NCBI GenBank assembly: GCA_964522165.1
Contig: CAZFVV010000005.1
Location: 1 to 64,000 of the forward strand
Origin: JABWBP01 sp964522165
GTDB taxonomy: Bacteria; Calditrichota; Calditrichia; RBG-13-44-9; J075
DNA length: 64,000 bases
Direction: 5' to 3'
In this document: positions 1 through 8,426 of the stretch, piece after piece
How the letters are laid out: each line of letters starts with the position of its first letter
How positions within the stretch are numbered: position 1 is the first letter of the stretch
The notes under the pieces: model-generated
Database searches by the model: none
What the model was told of the DNA's origin: nothing
What the model saw: only the letters and a program-made list of their open reading frames with translations
Program-made: the position numbers and the translations under genes

Positions 1-105
1 CAGGGGGGATGTCCAGGGCTACAGAGGGATCGCAATTGTGAGTCAGTATATCAAAATCTTAAAGTAGAAATAATCCCCCGGCTAAAAGCCTATTACGCTT
101 TCTCT

Positions 106-3100
106 TCACCTCACCAGTACCAACTTCCGCGCCTGTGCCCGGCCCTCCCCTTGCAGGCGGTAGAAATAGATGCCGGTGCTGACCCGTTCGCCGCCATCGC
201 TGCGCCCGTCCCAGCCAACCTGGTGATACCCCTCTTCCTTTCTCTCCTCTAACAGCGTTTTTACCCGCTGCCCTAAGATGTTGAAAATCTCCAGGCGCAC
301 TTCCATCCGGTCGGGCACGTAAAAGCGGATGATAGTGCGGTCGTTGAAGGGATTGGGATAGTTTTGCAGCAGTAACGGGGTGGTGGGCGGAATGCTGTCC
401 GGCCGGGCGGCGGGCGCCTGCACGTAAAACGTATCCGCGATGGTGAGCGGTTTGGCGCTGACGATGCGGAAAACCGTGCCCGGCTCCGGCAGGGAGGCGG
501 TTAGATTGGCGGGAAAATTGGGATGGCTCACCAATCCGCCGTTCCAGCTTACCAGCGCCATGTCCGCCATGACCTCTGCGGAAGAATCCGCGTAGCTGCC
601 CCCGGAGGCGACAAAAGCGTCGTAGCCGGCCCGGCCGGGGGTTTTGTCGAAAGGCTCCCGCCAGTAGAACCGGGGGGTGTAGGGATCCTCCGACCCGCCG
701 GATATGGGGTGGTCATTGGGATCTAATTGAAACAGGTTTGGATCGAGAGAGCTATCCCCTGCCGCCTCGCTGGGAAGAATCCAGGGAATCATGCGAAAGT
801 CATCCGCGGGGTCCTCGGGGGTGTTGAACCCGATATTCCACAGCTCAAAGGGTACCGGGCGGGTTTCCTGGTCGGTGTAGGCCCAGTTGGCGTAGTTGTC
901 CGGCGCTTCGCTAAAGCGGATTTCGTAATCATAAGGGATCAGCCGGTCAACATTATCGTTGCGCAGAACGCGTTGAAGGAAATTCTGGTAAGAGTAATCG
1001 GGCTGATTGCCCGTTTTGATGTTGCCGGTATGAATGACCCAGCCCGTACCATTTGTCTGTTGGCGTGATCTGTCTGGCCGGTCGCTTCCGTTAAAAAAAG
1101 GAAAACCGTCGTTACGGAAGGCGAGAACCCCCATATCCGGCGGGTCGAGCGGCCCGGCGGCGTTGGCGGTGACAATGAAATAGAGGAAAGGAGGGAGCGC
1201 AGTCTGCTCCGTCACCCGGAACTGGATGCCGTCGATCACCGGGTGGGGATAGTTTTCCGCGTTGCTGATCTGCCCGTGGCTCCACTTGACCACGTTGGCG
1301 TTCAAATCGGTAAGCTGCCAACCCAGGGCGCTGTCCGAGCTTTCTGCGAAGGTGATGCGGTAAGTATGGCCGGTCAGCAGGGTGGGATCGGCAATGAGCG
1401 GGATAATATTGTCGCTTATAATGGGCGGGCCGCTCACCGGCAGTTGCTGGCCCTGGAGGGTATCGGGGTACCATTTGCTCACCGGAAAGCCGGGGGATTC
1501 GCTGAACGTATGATAATCATAGTTGATCGCTAATGTAATGTTTAGTGAATCTCCCTCCCGGGGAGCATCCGCAACGATGTACTGCTCCTCGCGGCTGCTA
1601 AGCTGCCCGGCGGGAAAGGTATGAGAAGACACATAAGTGAACCGCTGGGGAACGCTGCGGTTGGTCAAACGGATTTCCAGGCGGTCGATATTCTTCGCGC
1701 CGTCGGTATTCAGCACATCAAAGCGCAGGTGCACCCGCTCCCCGAGGTTGATCCGCCCATCCTGCTTGCCGTTCTCCCAGCGAACCCGCCAGTTTTGCAA
1801 AACCGGCCGGCGGCGCAGGGCCAGGTAGGAATACAGGCGCGGAAAGTCGATTTGTCCCCCGGGGGTGTAAATCGCCAGGTCGCCGTTGAAAGGATACTGG
1901 CGGTTGGGCACGGTGATGCTCCCGCCCCAGGTGCGGTCTCCCGGCAGGCTGTCGTTGTGGGCGCCGTCGTCGAACAGCGGAACGGTGAAATCCGCCTCAT
2001 TGCCGGTTTCCGGGGAAAAATACACTAACGCGCCGGTGGCCTCGGGGAAATCCCCTAAATCAATTTGCAGCGCTAAAGCGGTATGTTGGTCATCCGGCGC
2101 GTCGATTTGCGGCGGAAATGGCCGGGGAATCAATAAACCGTTCTCAAAACTCTGCTTGATCAGGCCGGCGTTGGTTTTTAGCTCCGCAACCGAGGTCAGG
2201 TTGTCCCCGTTCAGGCGGTTGCCGCCCACAAAGGCGACGATCACCTCCTGGGTATCTCCCGGCTGCATGGTGAAGGGGCCGGAGGACATCAGAAAACGAC
2301 GGTCGGTAGGCGGGGGGTTGTTTCCCTTGCCGTCAACGTCTCCCGTATCCAGCACCGGATCCCCGGCAAGAGGAAATTTGGTAGGCTGTCCGGCGGTGGG
2401 GCCGGCGCCGACAATGTAAGGAGGGGGATTCGCAATATTACTACTGCCTCGATATCCTCTAAGATAATTGAAGAACCAAAGAGTTAATTCATACTCCCCG
2501 GGTTCCGGATAAAATGTGGAGTAGGCCAAATAAATGAAAGATGTCATGGATAAATTCATCGAGCTCGAAATACTGCTAAAATCAAAGTTTCTTAAGAAAT
2601 TTGATGAAGGCCCTGACGCTCCCCGGAGAAGTATATATCCCGCTGCGGAAGGGGGAAGACCGAATTGATCGAAATCAGAGTCAACCGGATAGGCGCTATA
2701 GGCATAGCCTAAATCCAAAAGGGTATCGCATCCGGCAAAATCATCGGTGTACACGCCGATATCCGGGTCCGACCACTGCCCGATAAACATGGAATCAATG
2801 GCAAAGCCGGATTTGTTGAGCAGCCGGTAGCGCTTGAAAACCGCCTGCCCCAGGGAAGAATTCGGCAGGTTATATCCCCACACGGTTACCTGCAACTCCA
2901 GGCCGATAGGGGGAGAGCCGAACGACCAATAAGTATGATCTTCATCCAGATCATTGCAAACAAACCAGGCCGCCTGGTCGGCGTTGGCCAGGCCGGGGGT
3001 TTCTCCCTGCACCGGTTCGTAAAGGCCGTTCCCGTTCAGATCGTAAAACGGCGCTCCCCATTCTACCGGCCACTCGTTCCAATCCGCACCATATTGGGCG

Positions 3101-3636
3101 CGAATGCCATCAATATCCACCTGGGTTACTTTGGAAATGTCGCCGTTGTAGAACTGCTCCGCGGCATCCCGGCGCAGCTCTTCATCGGAAACGGTCTGGT
3201 AGTCCCGGCGGATGCGATAGATGCGCGCCGCGGGATCGTTGGGGTCCTGCGCCACGCCGGGAGAAATGATTCTTCCCGGCACGGTACCACTCAAGTACCT
3301 TTGCCCTCCCGCGCGTAATCTCGGTTTGGCAGGATTGGGATCCTGCACAAATCCAGCCCAGGTCAGACCGTCCTGGTAAATAACCCGCGCCGTCCCCCGC
3401 GGATAAATTCCGCCGGCATCCCATGTTACCGGATGATGAGCAGAAATACCGTCATTGGCCAGCCAGTAAGAATAATTGCCGATATTCAATAAGGTGTAGG
3501 ACGTGAAGCCGGCATTGGGTTTCGCTGCCGCGCCGGACTTTTGCAGAGCAGGATTTTCCCGGGCAGGCAGGGAAAAGCAGGCGAGTAAAACGCTAAACAG
3601 GGCCAGGAATACCGGCCTTCGGTAACAGCGTTCCAT
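106..3636 (-). CDS. Large secreted protein with T9SS-type C-terminal sorting domain
   Basis: A 1,176-aa protein. A signal peptide is visible at the N-terminus (basic MERCYRRP, then hydrophobic FLALFSVLLACFSLPA). The last ~85 residues have the FlgD-Ig-like T9SS type A sorting pattern: NYPNPFN, then LEIFNILGQRVKTLL, then WDGRSDGGERVSTGIYFYR and a basic final strand. It is therefore predicted to be exported to the periplasm by Sec and then released or surface-attached by the type IX system. The ~1,050 residues between are not a family I recognise. They contain an Asp/Asn-rich loop (FYDLNGNGLYEP, near residue 200) of the kind that binds calcium, and the region looks rich in beta strands. It is the last gene on the minus strand here, separated from ygfK by ~200 bp, so it is probably transcribed separately. 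The export inference is firm for this group; the function is unknown. Confidence 0.8.
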   Translation of the reverse strand: MERCYRRPVFLALFSVLLACFSLPARENPALQKSGAAAKPNAGFTSYTLLNIGNYSYWLANDGISAHHPVTWDAGGIYPRGTARVIYQDGLTWAGFVQDPNPAKPRLRAGGQRYLSGTVPGRIISPGVAQDPNDPAARIYRIRRDYQTVSDEELRRDAAEQFYNGDISKVTQVDIDGIRAQYGADWNEWPVEWGAPFYDLNGNGLYEPVQGETPGLANADQAAWFVCNDLDEDHTYWSFGSPPIGLELQVTVWGYNLPNSSLGQAVFKRYRLLNKSGFAIDSMFIGQWSDPDIGVYTDDFAGCDTLLDLGYAYSAYPVDSDFDQFGLPPSAAGYILLRGASGPSSNFLRNFDFSSISSSMNLSMTSFIYLAYSTFYPEPGEYELTLWFFNYLRGYRGSSNIANPPPYIVGAGPTAGQPTKFPLAGDPVLDTGDVDGKGNNPPPTDRRFLMSSGPFTMQPGDTQEVIVAFVGGNRLNGDNLTSVAELKTNAGLIKQSFENGLLIPRPFPPQIDAPDDQHTALALQIDLGDFPEATGALVYFSPETGNEADFTVPLFDDGAHNDSLPGDRTWGGSITVPNRQYPFNGDLAIYTPGGQIDFPRLYSYLALRRRPVLQNWRVRWENGKQDGRINLGERVHLRFDVLNTDGAKNIDRLEIRLTNRSVPQRFTYVSSHTFPAGQLSSREEQYIVADAPREGDSLNITLAINYDYHTFSESPGFPVSKWYPDTLQGQQLPVSGPPIISDNIIPLIADPTLLTGHTYRITFAESSDSALGWQLTDLNANVVKWSHGQISNAENYPHPVIDGIQFRVTEQTALPPFLYFIVTANAAGPLDPPDMGVLAFRNDGFPFFNGSDRPDRSRQQTNGTGWVIHTGNIKTGNQPDYSYQNFLQRVLRNDNVDRLIPYDYEIRFSEAPDNYANWAYTDQETRPVPFELWNIGFNTPEDPADDFRMIPWILPSEAAGDSSLDPNLFQLDPNDHPISGGSEDPYTPRFYWREPFDKTPGRAGYDAFVASGGSYADSSAEVMADMALVSWNGGLVSHPNFPANLTASLPEPGTVFRIVSAKPLTIADTFYVQAPAARPDSIPPTTPLLLQNYPNPFNDRTIIRFYVPDRMEVRLEIFNILGQRVKTLLEERKEEGYHQVGWDGRSDGGERVSTGIYFYRLQGEGRAQARKLVLVR

Positions 3637-3841
3637 AAATCCTCCCGGTTAAGGCCTGAAAAAAGCCACTTCTTTTTACGCTTCAAACCAAAGAAGTATC
3701 TATCTGATCTCAATTGATGAACGATCCATTACCGCTTCCGCCGCCGCTTTTTCCCGCAAGGCTCCGAAAAATTACCGAATCATTTTACCGAGTGGTAGGA
3801 AGTTACAAAAGCCGGGAGGAGATTTCAATAACCCGTTGGGG

Positions 3842-5809
3842 TCAAATCCGCACCGCGCCCCGGAGCATCACCGCGGGATAATTCTGCGGGTCGCTCAAGA
3901 TGCCGTCCAACAAAACCCGCATGGTATAATAAGGCTGCATGTCAATTTCTTCCCCCTCCGCCAATTCAACGAAGTTAATCCCGGTGATCAGGCGATGATC
4001 GGCGCTGAGCAGGAATTCCACCGCGCCGTTTTTCCACAGGTAAACTTTGTTACCGGGGTTGAAGGCTAACAGGTATTCTTTGCCGGCGATGCGCCCCTTC
4101 AGGCTGTAGGGATCGGGAAAATAGAATCCGTCGCAGGTTTTGAATCGTTGGTAGCTTGCTTCGGAGAAGAAGAAGCGCGGTTTCTCGATGAAGGGGCCGC
4201 CGTGTTCCGGGCAGTAAGTGTCGCAGTCACCGCACTCGTTGCAGAAATCCGCTAAGTTGGCGATCTGGAATTTCTGCTTCAGCGTGAATTCCCCGCTCTC
4301 CACCGGCGCGAAATCTCCCTCGCCGGAATATTGGAAATTGGTTTTTGGGATTTGCATTTCCCCGGCGGGAATGGAAAAATTCGCCCCGTTGGGACACACC
4401 GGCAAACATTTGTTGCAGGTGATACAGTCGAACAGGGTGAGGCGGCTGTCGATTTTTTTGGGCGGTTTGCTGTTTTGCGAGTCGTGGTAGCGGGGATTCC
4501 CGCGGAGTTGGGGAACGATTCTCCGGGCGTTGGCGGCCCCGGCGGCGGAAATATCCTGCCGGAACCCTTCTTCCGCGTTTTGGAGGATGAATTCTGCGAT
4601 GGTATGGGAACCGCTCCCTTCCATAGCGTTTTTCAGGTTTTCTAAGTAGTCGAACAGGCGGGTGTAACCGCCGGTTTTCAGCAGATCGGTGCAGGTGGTG
4701 ACCGGTTTCATGTTGCAAAGCACCGCCTCGGCGAAGTTGTGCTTGCTGATGCCCGCGGAGAAGGAGACCGGGAAATCCTCGCCCATGGCGCTGCGAAAAC
4801 GGTGCATGGCGTTCATGGAAATCACGTGCAGGGGCGCGCCGGAGAGGTACATCACCTCGTCTTTGAAAATGTTCTGGTTATTTTTGACTACCAGGGTATT
4901 TGTAAACTTAGCGCCTACGTTTTTGCCGCGCGCCCGGGCGAATTCCCGCAAGCGCTGCATCATCGCCGCGGCCTCGTCGAATTGCAGGTCGTTCTCGAAC
5001 GCTTTGGGATCGAGTTCGACGTGGGTGTAGCCGAGGTCTTCGTGCAGGGTTTTGCGCACGAAATCGTACCCCGCCAGGGTGGGATTCATCTTCACGATCA
5101 CGTGCAGGCCGTGTTCGCTGATGAGGTGCTGCACGATCGCCTCGATCTCGTCGCGCGGGCAGCCGTGGAAGGTCGAAAGGGTGGCGGAGTTGGCGACATG
5201 GGGGTCGATGGGCAGTTTTTTTAAATGGGCGTATTCCGGCGGAAGGGTATCCAGAATGCTGGCGATGTCCTCCTCCGCGTTCATGATCCGGCGCAGCCAG
5301 TCGCGCAGCGGCGGAGAAGAAATGCCTTTCAGATCGTAGCCCACGGAAATATCGAAGATCGTGTCATAAAACGGATCGCCCCCGGGGATGCCCAAAATTT
5401 CCATTTCTTCGATGATTTTCAAGAGCACCCAGGCGGTGAGGTATTCCCGCAGGGAATCCTCTAACCGCAGTTCCTGCGACCACTCCACGTTGAAACCGAT
5501 GTTGCGGGCGTCGATGCAGGGGCGAGGAATTTCCAATTGATCGAGTATCTGAACGGTTTTCAACTCCATGATCCGCCCCCCGCCGAGGAAGGCGAGGATG
5601 ATGTTCTGCACCATCTGGGTATGGGGGCCGGAGGCCGGTCCCAGGGGGGTGGCGGCGGGCTTGCCGTGAAAATCCACCGAAAAATCGTACTCCGGGAAAC
5701 CGAGGTAGAATTTACGCTGCGGATAGCCGTAGATCGACTGCCGGGATTGGTATTCCGCCAGGATGCTTTGCAGATGTACGCCGAGGGATAAACCGATCAG
5801 TTCTGCCAT
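3842..5809 (-). CDS. ygfK: YgfK-like iron-sulfur protein (short form, putative selenate reductase subunit family)
   Basis: The start is placed at MAELIGL (655 aa), because AGGGAGAT lies just upstream of that ATG; 12 extra codons upstream are read from a dispersed repeat. Residues ~1-400 match the dihydroorotate-dehydrogenase-like part of YgfK (HGKPAATPLGPASGPHTQM, GGGRIMELKTVQ, STFHGCPRDEIEAIVQHL). Two ferredoxin-like Cys clusters follow: CITCNKCLPVCPN near residue 460 and CNECGDCDTYCPEHGGPF near 525. Known YgfK proteins are about 1,000 aa and carry a GltD-like FAD/NAD(P) domain between the barrel and the last cluster. That domain is missing here, so electrons must pass to or from another protein. 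In E. coli ygfK sits with ssnA and xdhD; here it ends an ssnA/xdhC/xdhAB cluster, supporting a role in purine or related heterocycle metabolism. The exact reaction is unknown for the family. Confidence 0.85.
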   Translation of the reverse strand: MAELIGLSLGVHLQSILAEYQSRQSIYGYPQRKFYLGFPEYDFSVDFHGKPAATPLGPASGPHTQMVQNIILAFLGGGRIMELKTVQILDQLEIPRPCIDARNIGFNVEWSQELRLEDSLREYLTAWVLLKIIEEMEILGIPGGDPFYDTIFDISVGYDLKGISSPPLRDWLRRIMNAEEDIASILDTLPPEYAHLKKLPIDPHVANSATLSTFHGCPRDEIEAIVQHLISEHGLHVIVKMNPTLAGYDFVRKTLHEDLGYTHVELDPKAFENDLQFDEAAAMMQRLREFARARGKNVGAKFTNTLVVKNNQNIFKDEVMYLSGAPLHVISMNAMHRFRSAMGEDFPVSFSAGISKHNFAEAVLCNMKPVTTCTDLLKTGGYTRLFDYLENLKNAMEGSGSHTIAEFILQNAEEGFRQDISAAGAANARRIVPQLRGNPRYHDSQNSKPPKKIDSRLTLFDCITCNKCLPVCPNGANFSIPAGEMQIPKTNFQYSGEGDFAPVESGEFTLKQKFQIANLADFCNECGDCDTYCPEHGGPFIEKPRFFFSEASYQRFKTCDGFYFPDPYSLKGRIAGKEYLLAFNPGNKVYLWKNGAVEFLLSADHRLITGINFVELAEGEEIDMQPYYTMRVLLDGILSDPQNYPAVMLRGAVRI

Positions 5810-5828
5810 GGTAATCTCCCTAAAGAAT

Positions 5829-5919
5829 GGGAACGTGGATGACACGGATACGGCGGATTCTCGCTGATTTTGAAAAAATTATCCGCATAAATCTGCAGAA
5901 TCCGTGCCATCCGCGTTCC
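5829..5919. repeat. GGATGACACGGAT word hairpin between ssnA and ygfK
   Basis: GGAACGTGGATGACACGGAT at the left pairs with ATCCGTGCCATCCGCGTTCC-type sequence at the right. It occupies most of the 115-bp gap, and the false N-terminal extension of ygfK starts inside it. Confidence 0.6.
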
Positions 5920-5924
5920 TATTT

Positions 5925-7271
5925 CTAACTCTGAAACCGCTTCCACACCCGTTCCGCCGCCTTGCGCGATTCCGCGGCAATCTCTGTCTCGTCGATGCCG
6001 GGCAATTCCCCGTTTTGCATCACGATTCTGCCGTTGATCATGGTCATAACCACCGCGGCGTCGGCGACGCCGAAGAGAAAGTGCCCCCAGAAATTTTCCG
6101 CGGTCATGGGCGTGGGCGGGTAATAATCAATCAAAACCAGGTCGGCCAAGTAGCCCGGGGCAATTTTTCCGACCGGCTGGCCGCTGATGCGGCGATACAT
6201 CTCCGGGTTGTTTTTGAGCGTCATCTGCTGAATTTCCTGCCAGCCGATGGTGGAATTTTTTAGATCGTGTTTATGGAGCAGGTGGGCAGTGCGAACATCC
6301 GGGCGCAGGTCTGCGCTCATCCCGTCGCTGCCGATGCCCGCCAGCACGCCGCGCTGCAGCAATCCGAAAATATCCGTGCGCCCGACCGCGTTGTTCATGT
6401 TGGATTGGGGATTGTGCGCGACCATCGCGCCGGTTTGGGCGAGAATATCTTTCCCGCTCTCGCTGAGGTGAATTCCGTGCGCGGCGATGCTTTGCGGCCC
6501 CCAAATCCCGTATTCGCATAAGCGATCCATGAGGCCGGCGTGATACTTTTGCCGGGTTAGCTGCGCATCCACCGCATCTTCTAACAGGTGGATGTGGCAG
6601 CCGCGCTGAAGCGAACGGCTGATTTCCCCGGCCTGCTGTAAACTATCATCGTCAAGCGTAAAGGAGGCGTGCAATCCCACCATCGCATCAAACAGGTGGT
6701 CGGGATTCTTCTGCTTTTCGGATTGGCATTTTCGGATGTAGCGCTCATTCTCCTGTAATCCCTTGCGGGAAATTTCTTTGCCGTCGCGGTCGGAGACCTC
6801 ATAGCAGAGAATTCCCCGCAGACCCACCAGCCCCAGGGCATCTTCGATGCGGTCGAGGCTGCCCTCCACCGCGTTGGGACTGGCGTGGTGGTCGATCACC
6901 GCGGTAACGCCCCTCTTGAGCGCGGTAATCGCCGGTGCCAGGGCGCTGTAATAAACCGCTTCCGCATCCAGCGCGGAATCCAACTTCCACCAGAGCACTT
7001 GCAGGATTTCATGGAAATTTTTCGGCGTTCCTTTCAGCGCCAGGCCGCGCGCGTAGGTTCCGTAGAAGTGCATGTGCGCGTTGATGAGGCCGGGCATCAG
7101 CAGCCGCCCGCGACCGTCGAGGACTTCGGCTTCGGGATATTTTTTTCGCATTGCGGATGCATCGCCGATCTCGATGATGCGGGAACCTTCGATCACCGCC
7201 GCCTGGCCGGTCAGGAGGGTATTTTTTTCATCGTTGGTGAAAATCTCGGCGTTATGGATCAGGAGATTCAT
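5925..7271 (-). CDS. ssnA: SsnA-like amidohydrolase
   Basis: A 448-aa metal-dependent amidohydrolase of the SsnA/TrzN/guanine-deaminase type. Metal ligands are visible in order: HMH in GLINAHMHFYGTYARGL near residue 66, His in CHIHLLEDAVDA, His in AAHGIHLSE, and the catalytic Asp in GIGSDGMSADLRPDV. GAAGG spacing is acceptable: GAAGG lies 6 bases before the ATG. SsnA proteins are found next to ygfK and molybdenum hydroxylase genes and probably deaminate or hydrolyse a purine- or pyrimidine-like ring. Here it lies between xdhC (39 bp upstream) and ygfK (115 bp downstream, interrupted by a palindromic repeat). All catalytic residues appear intact. The substrate cannot be read from sequence. Confidence 0.88.
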   Translation of the reverse strand: MNLLIHNAEIFTNDEKNTLLTGQAAVIEGSRIIEIGDASAMRKKYPEAEVLDGRGRLLMPGLINAHMHFYGTYARGLALKGTPKNFHEILQVLWWKLDSALDAEAVYYSALAPAITALKRGVTAVIDHHASPNAVEGSLDRIEDALGLVGLRGILCYEVSDRDGKEISRKGLQENERYIRKCQSEKQKNPDHLFDAMVGLHASFTLDDDSLQQAGEISRSLQRGCHIHLLEDAVDAQLTRQKYHAGLMDRLCEYGIWGPQSIAAHGIHLSESGKDILAQTGAMVAHNPQSNMNNAVGRTDIFGLLQRGVLAGIGSDGMSADLRPDVRTAHLLHKHDLKNSTIGWQEIQQMTLKNNPEMYRRISGQPVGKIAPGYLADLVLIDYYPPTPMTAENFWGHFLFGVADAAVVMTMINGRIVMQNGELPGIDETEIAAESRKAAERVWKRFQS

Positions 7272-7310
7272 GGCAACCTTCGTTCGATAAACTCACTATT
7301 TCAAGTTGTT

Positions 7311-8414
7311 TTAGGAGACCAGGTTTTGAAAGGCATTTAAATCCAGCTTCATAAACCCGCCTTCCCCTCCCCTGCGCACGGCGATGATCTCGCCCATGAT
7401 GCTCACCGCAATCTCTTCCGGGGTTAGCGCCCCGATGTTCAGGCCCACCGGCGCGTGAATTTCCCGGATTCGATGCAGGGGAATTCCCTTTTCATACAGA
7501 TTTTTATAAATCAGCAGGCTTTTTCGCTTGCTGCCCAGCAGGCCGATGTAGCGCGCCGGGGTGCGCAGGGCCGCTTGCAGGGTAACGTCATCGTGGCGGT
7601 GCCCCCGGGTGGCGATCACGATAAAGGTGTTGAGTTTTACGGTTGCTTGCCCCAATCCCTCCTCGTAATCCGCTGCGATGGTTTGGAAGGCTTCCGGGAA
7701 ACGTTCCGGGTTGGCAAAATCTTCCCGGTCGTCGATAATGATAATCCGATACCCCAGGGTTGCCGCCAGCGAGGAAACCGCCTTGCCCACGTGCCCCCCG
7801 CCCATGATGATCAGGGTGGGCGGGGTGGTAAAACCTTCCACAAAAATTTCTGCGCCGGCGATTTGCAAATACTCATTCTCTCCCAACGATGCCAGCCGCC
7901 GCCCGGTTTTGAGCACTTCCGCCTTGATTTCCCCCTTTCCCGGGGAACCAAAGATTTCTCCGTCTTCATACACTAACAATTTGCTGCCTGCTGGCGGTTT
8001 ACCATCCGAACCGGCTTTGACCACGGTTGCCAGCGCGAGCGGCTTCCCGCCTGCGAGGGCTTCATGAATGGGGGTAATGAAAGGAAGAACCGCATCGCCG
8101 GAATACACCGGCTCGATCCAGAAATACATGGTGCCGCCGCATACCAGCCCGTCTTCCGCGGCCAGTTCCTCGTTCAGAGTGTAACTACGAAATTGGGGCG
8201 GTTCTTTCTTGCGCAGCATCTCCATGGCGATGGACCAGATATCCCCTTCCACGCAGCCGCCGCCCAGGGTGCCGATGGCGCTGCCGTCGGCGCGAATGAG
8301 CATTTTAGCGCCCGGCTTTTGGGGGGTGGAGCCTTGGCAGCGCACCACTGTGGCGAGCACGAAGGGGTGGTTGTGTACGACTAAGTTTATAGATTCTTGA
8401 AAAATTTCTTGCAT
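7311..8414 (-). CDS. xdhC: XdhC/CoxI-family molybdenum cofactor maturation protein
   Basis: A 367-aa XdhC protein, which in known systems binds the molybdenum cofactor, presents it for sulfuration and hands it to xanthine dehydrogenase. The N-terminal CoxI domain is seen as CQGSTPQKPGAKML and GTLGGGCVEGDIW. The C-terminal Rossmann domain begins at PTLIIMGGGHVGKAV near residue 203 and continues through DDREDFANPERFPEA and IATRGHRHDD. No convincing Shine-Dalgarno is seen before the ATG, so translation may be coupled or the start may lie further in. It follows the methyltransferase gene by 12 bp, which shows that the inserted cargo genes share its transcript. Its natural partners are the xdhB and xdhA products encoded upstream. 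Confidence 0.88.
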   Translation of the reverse strand: MQEIFQESINLVVHNHPFVLATVVRCQGSTPQKPGAKMLIRADGSAIGTLGGGCVEGDIWSIAMEMLRKKEPPQFRSYTLNEELAAEDGLVCGGTMYFWIEPVYSGDAVLPFITPIHEALAGGKPLALATVVKAGSDGKPPAGSKLLVYEDGEIFGSPGKGEIKAEVLKTGRRLASLGENEYLQIAGAEIFVEGFTTPPTLIIMGGGHVGKAVSSLAATLGYRIIIIDDREDFANPERFPEAFQTIAADYEEGLGQATVKLNTFIVIATRGHRHDDVTLQAALRTPARYIGLLGSKRKSLLIYKNLYEKGIPLHRIREIHAPVGLNIGALTPEEIAVSIMGEIIAVRRGGEGGFMKLDLNAFQNLVS

Positions 8415-8426
8415 GGGTCGAAGGGG

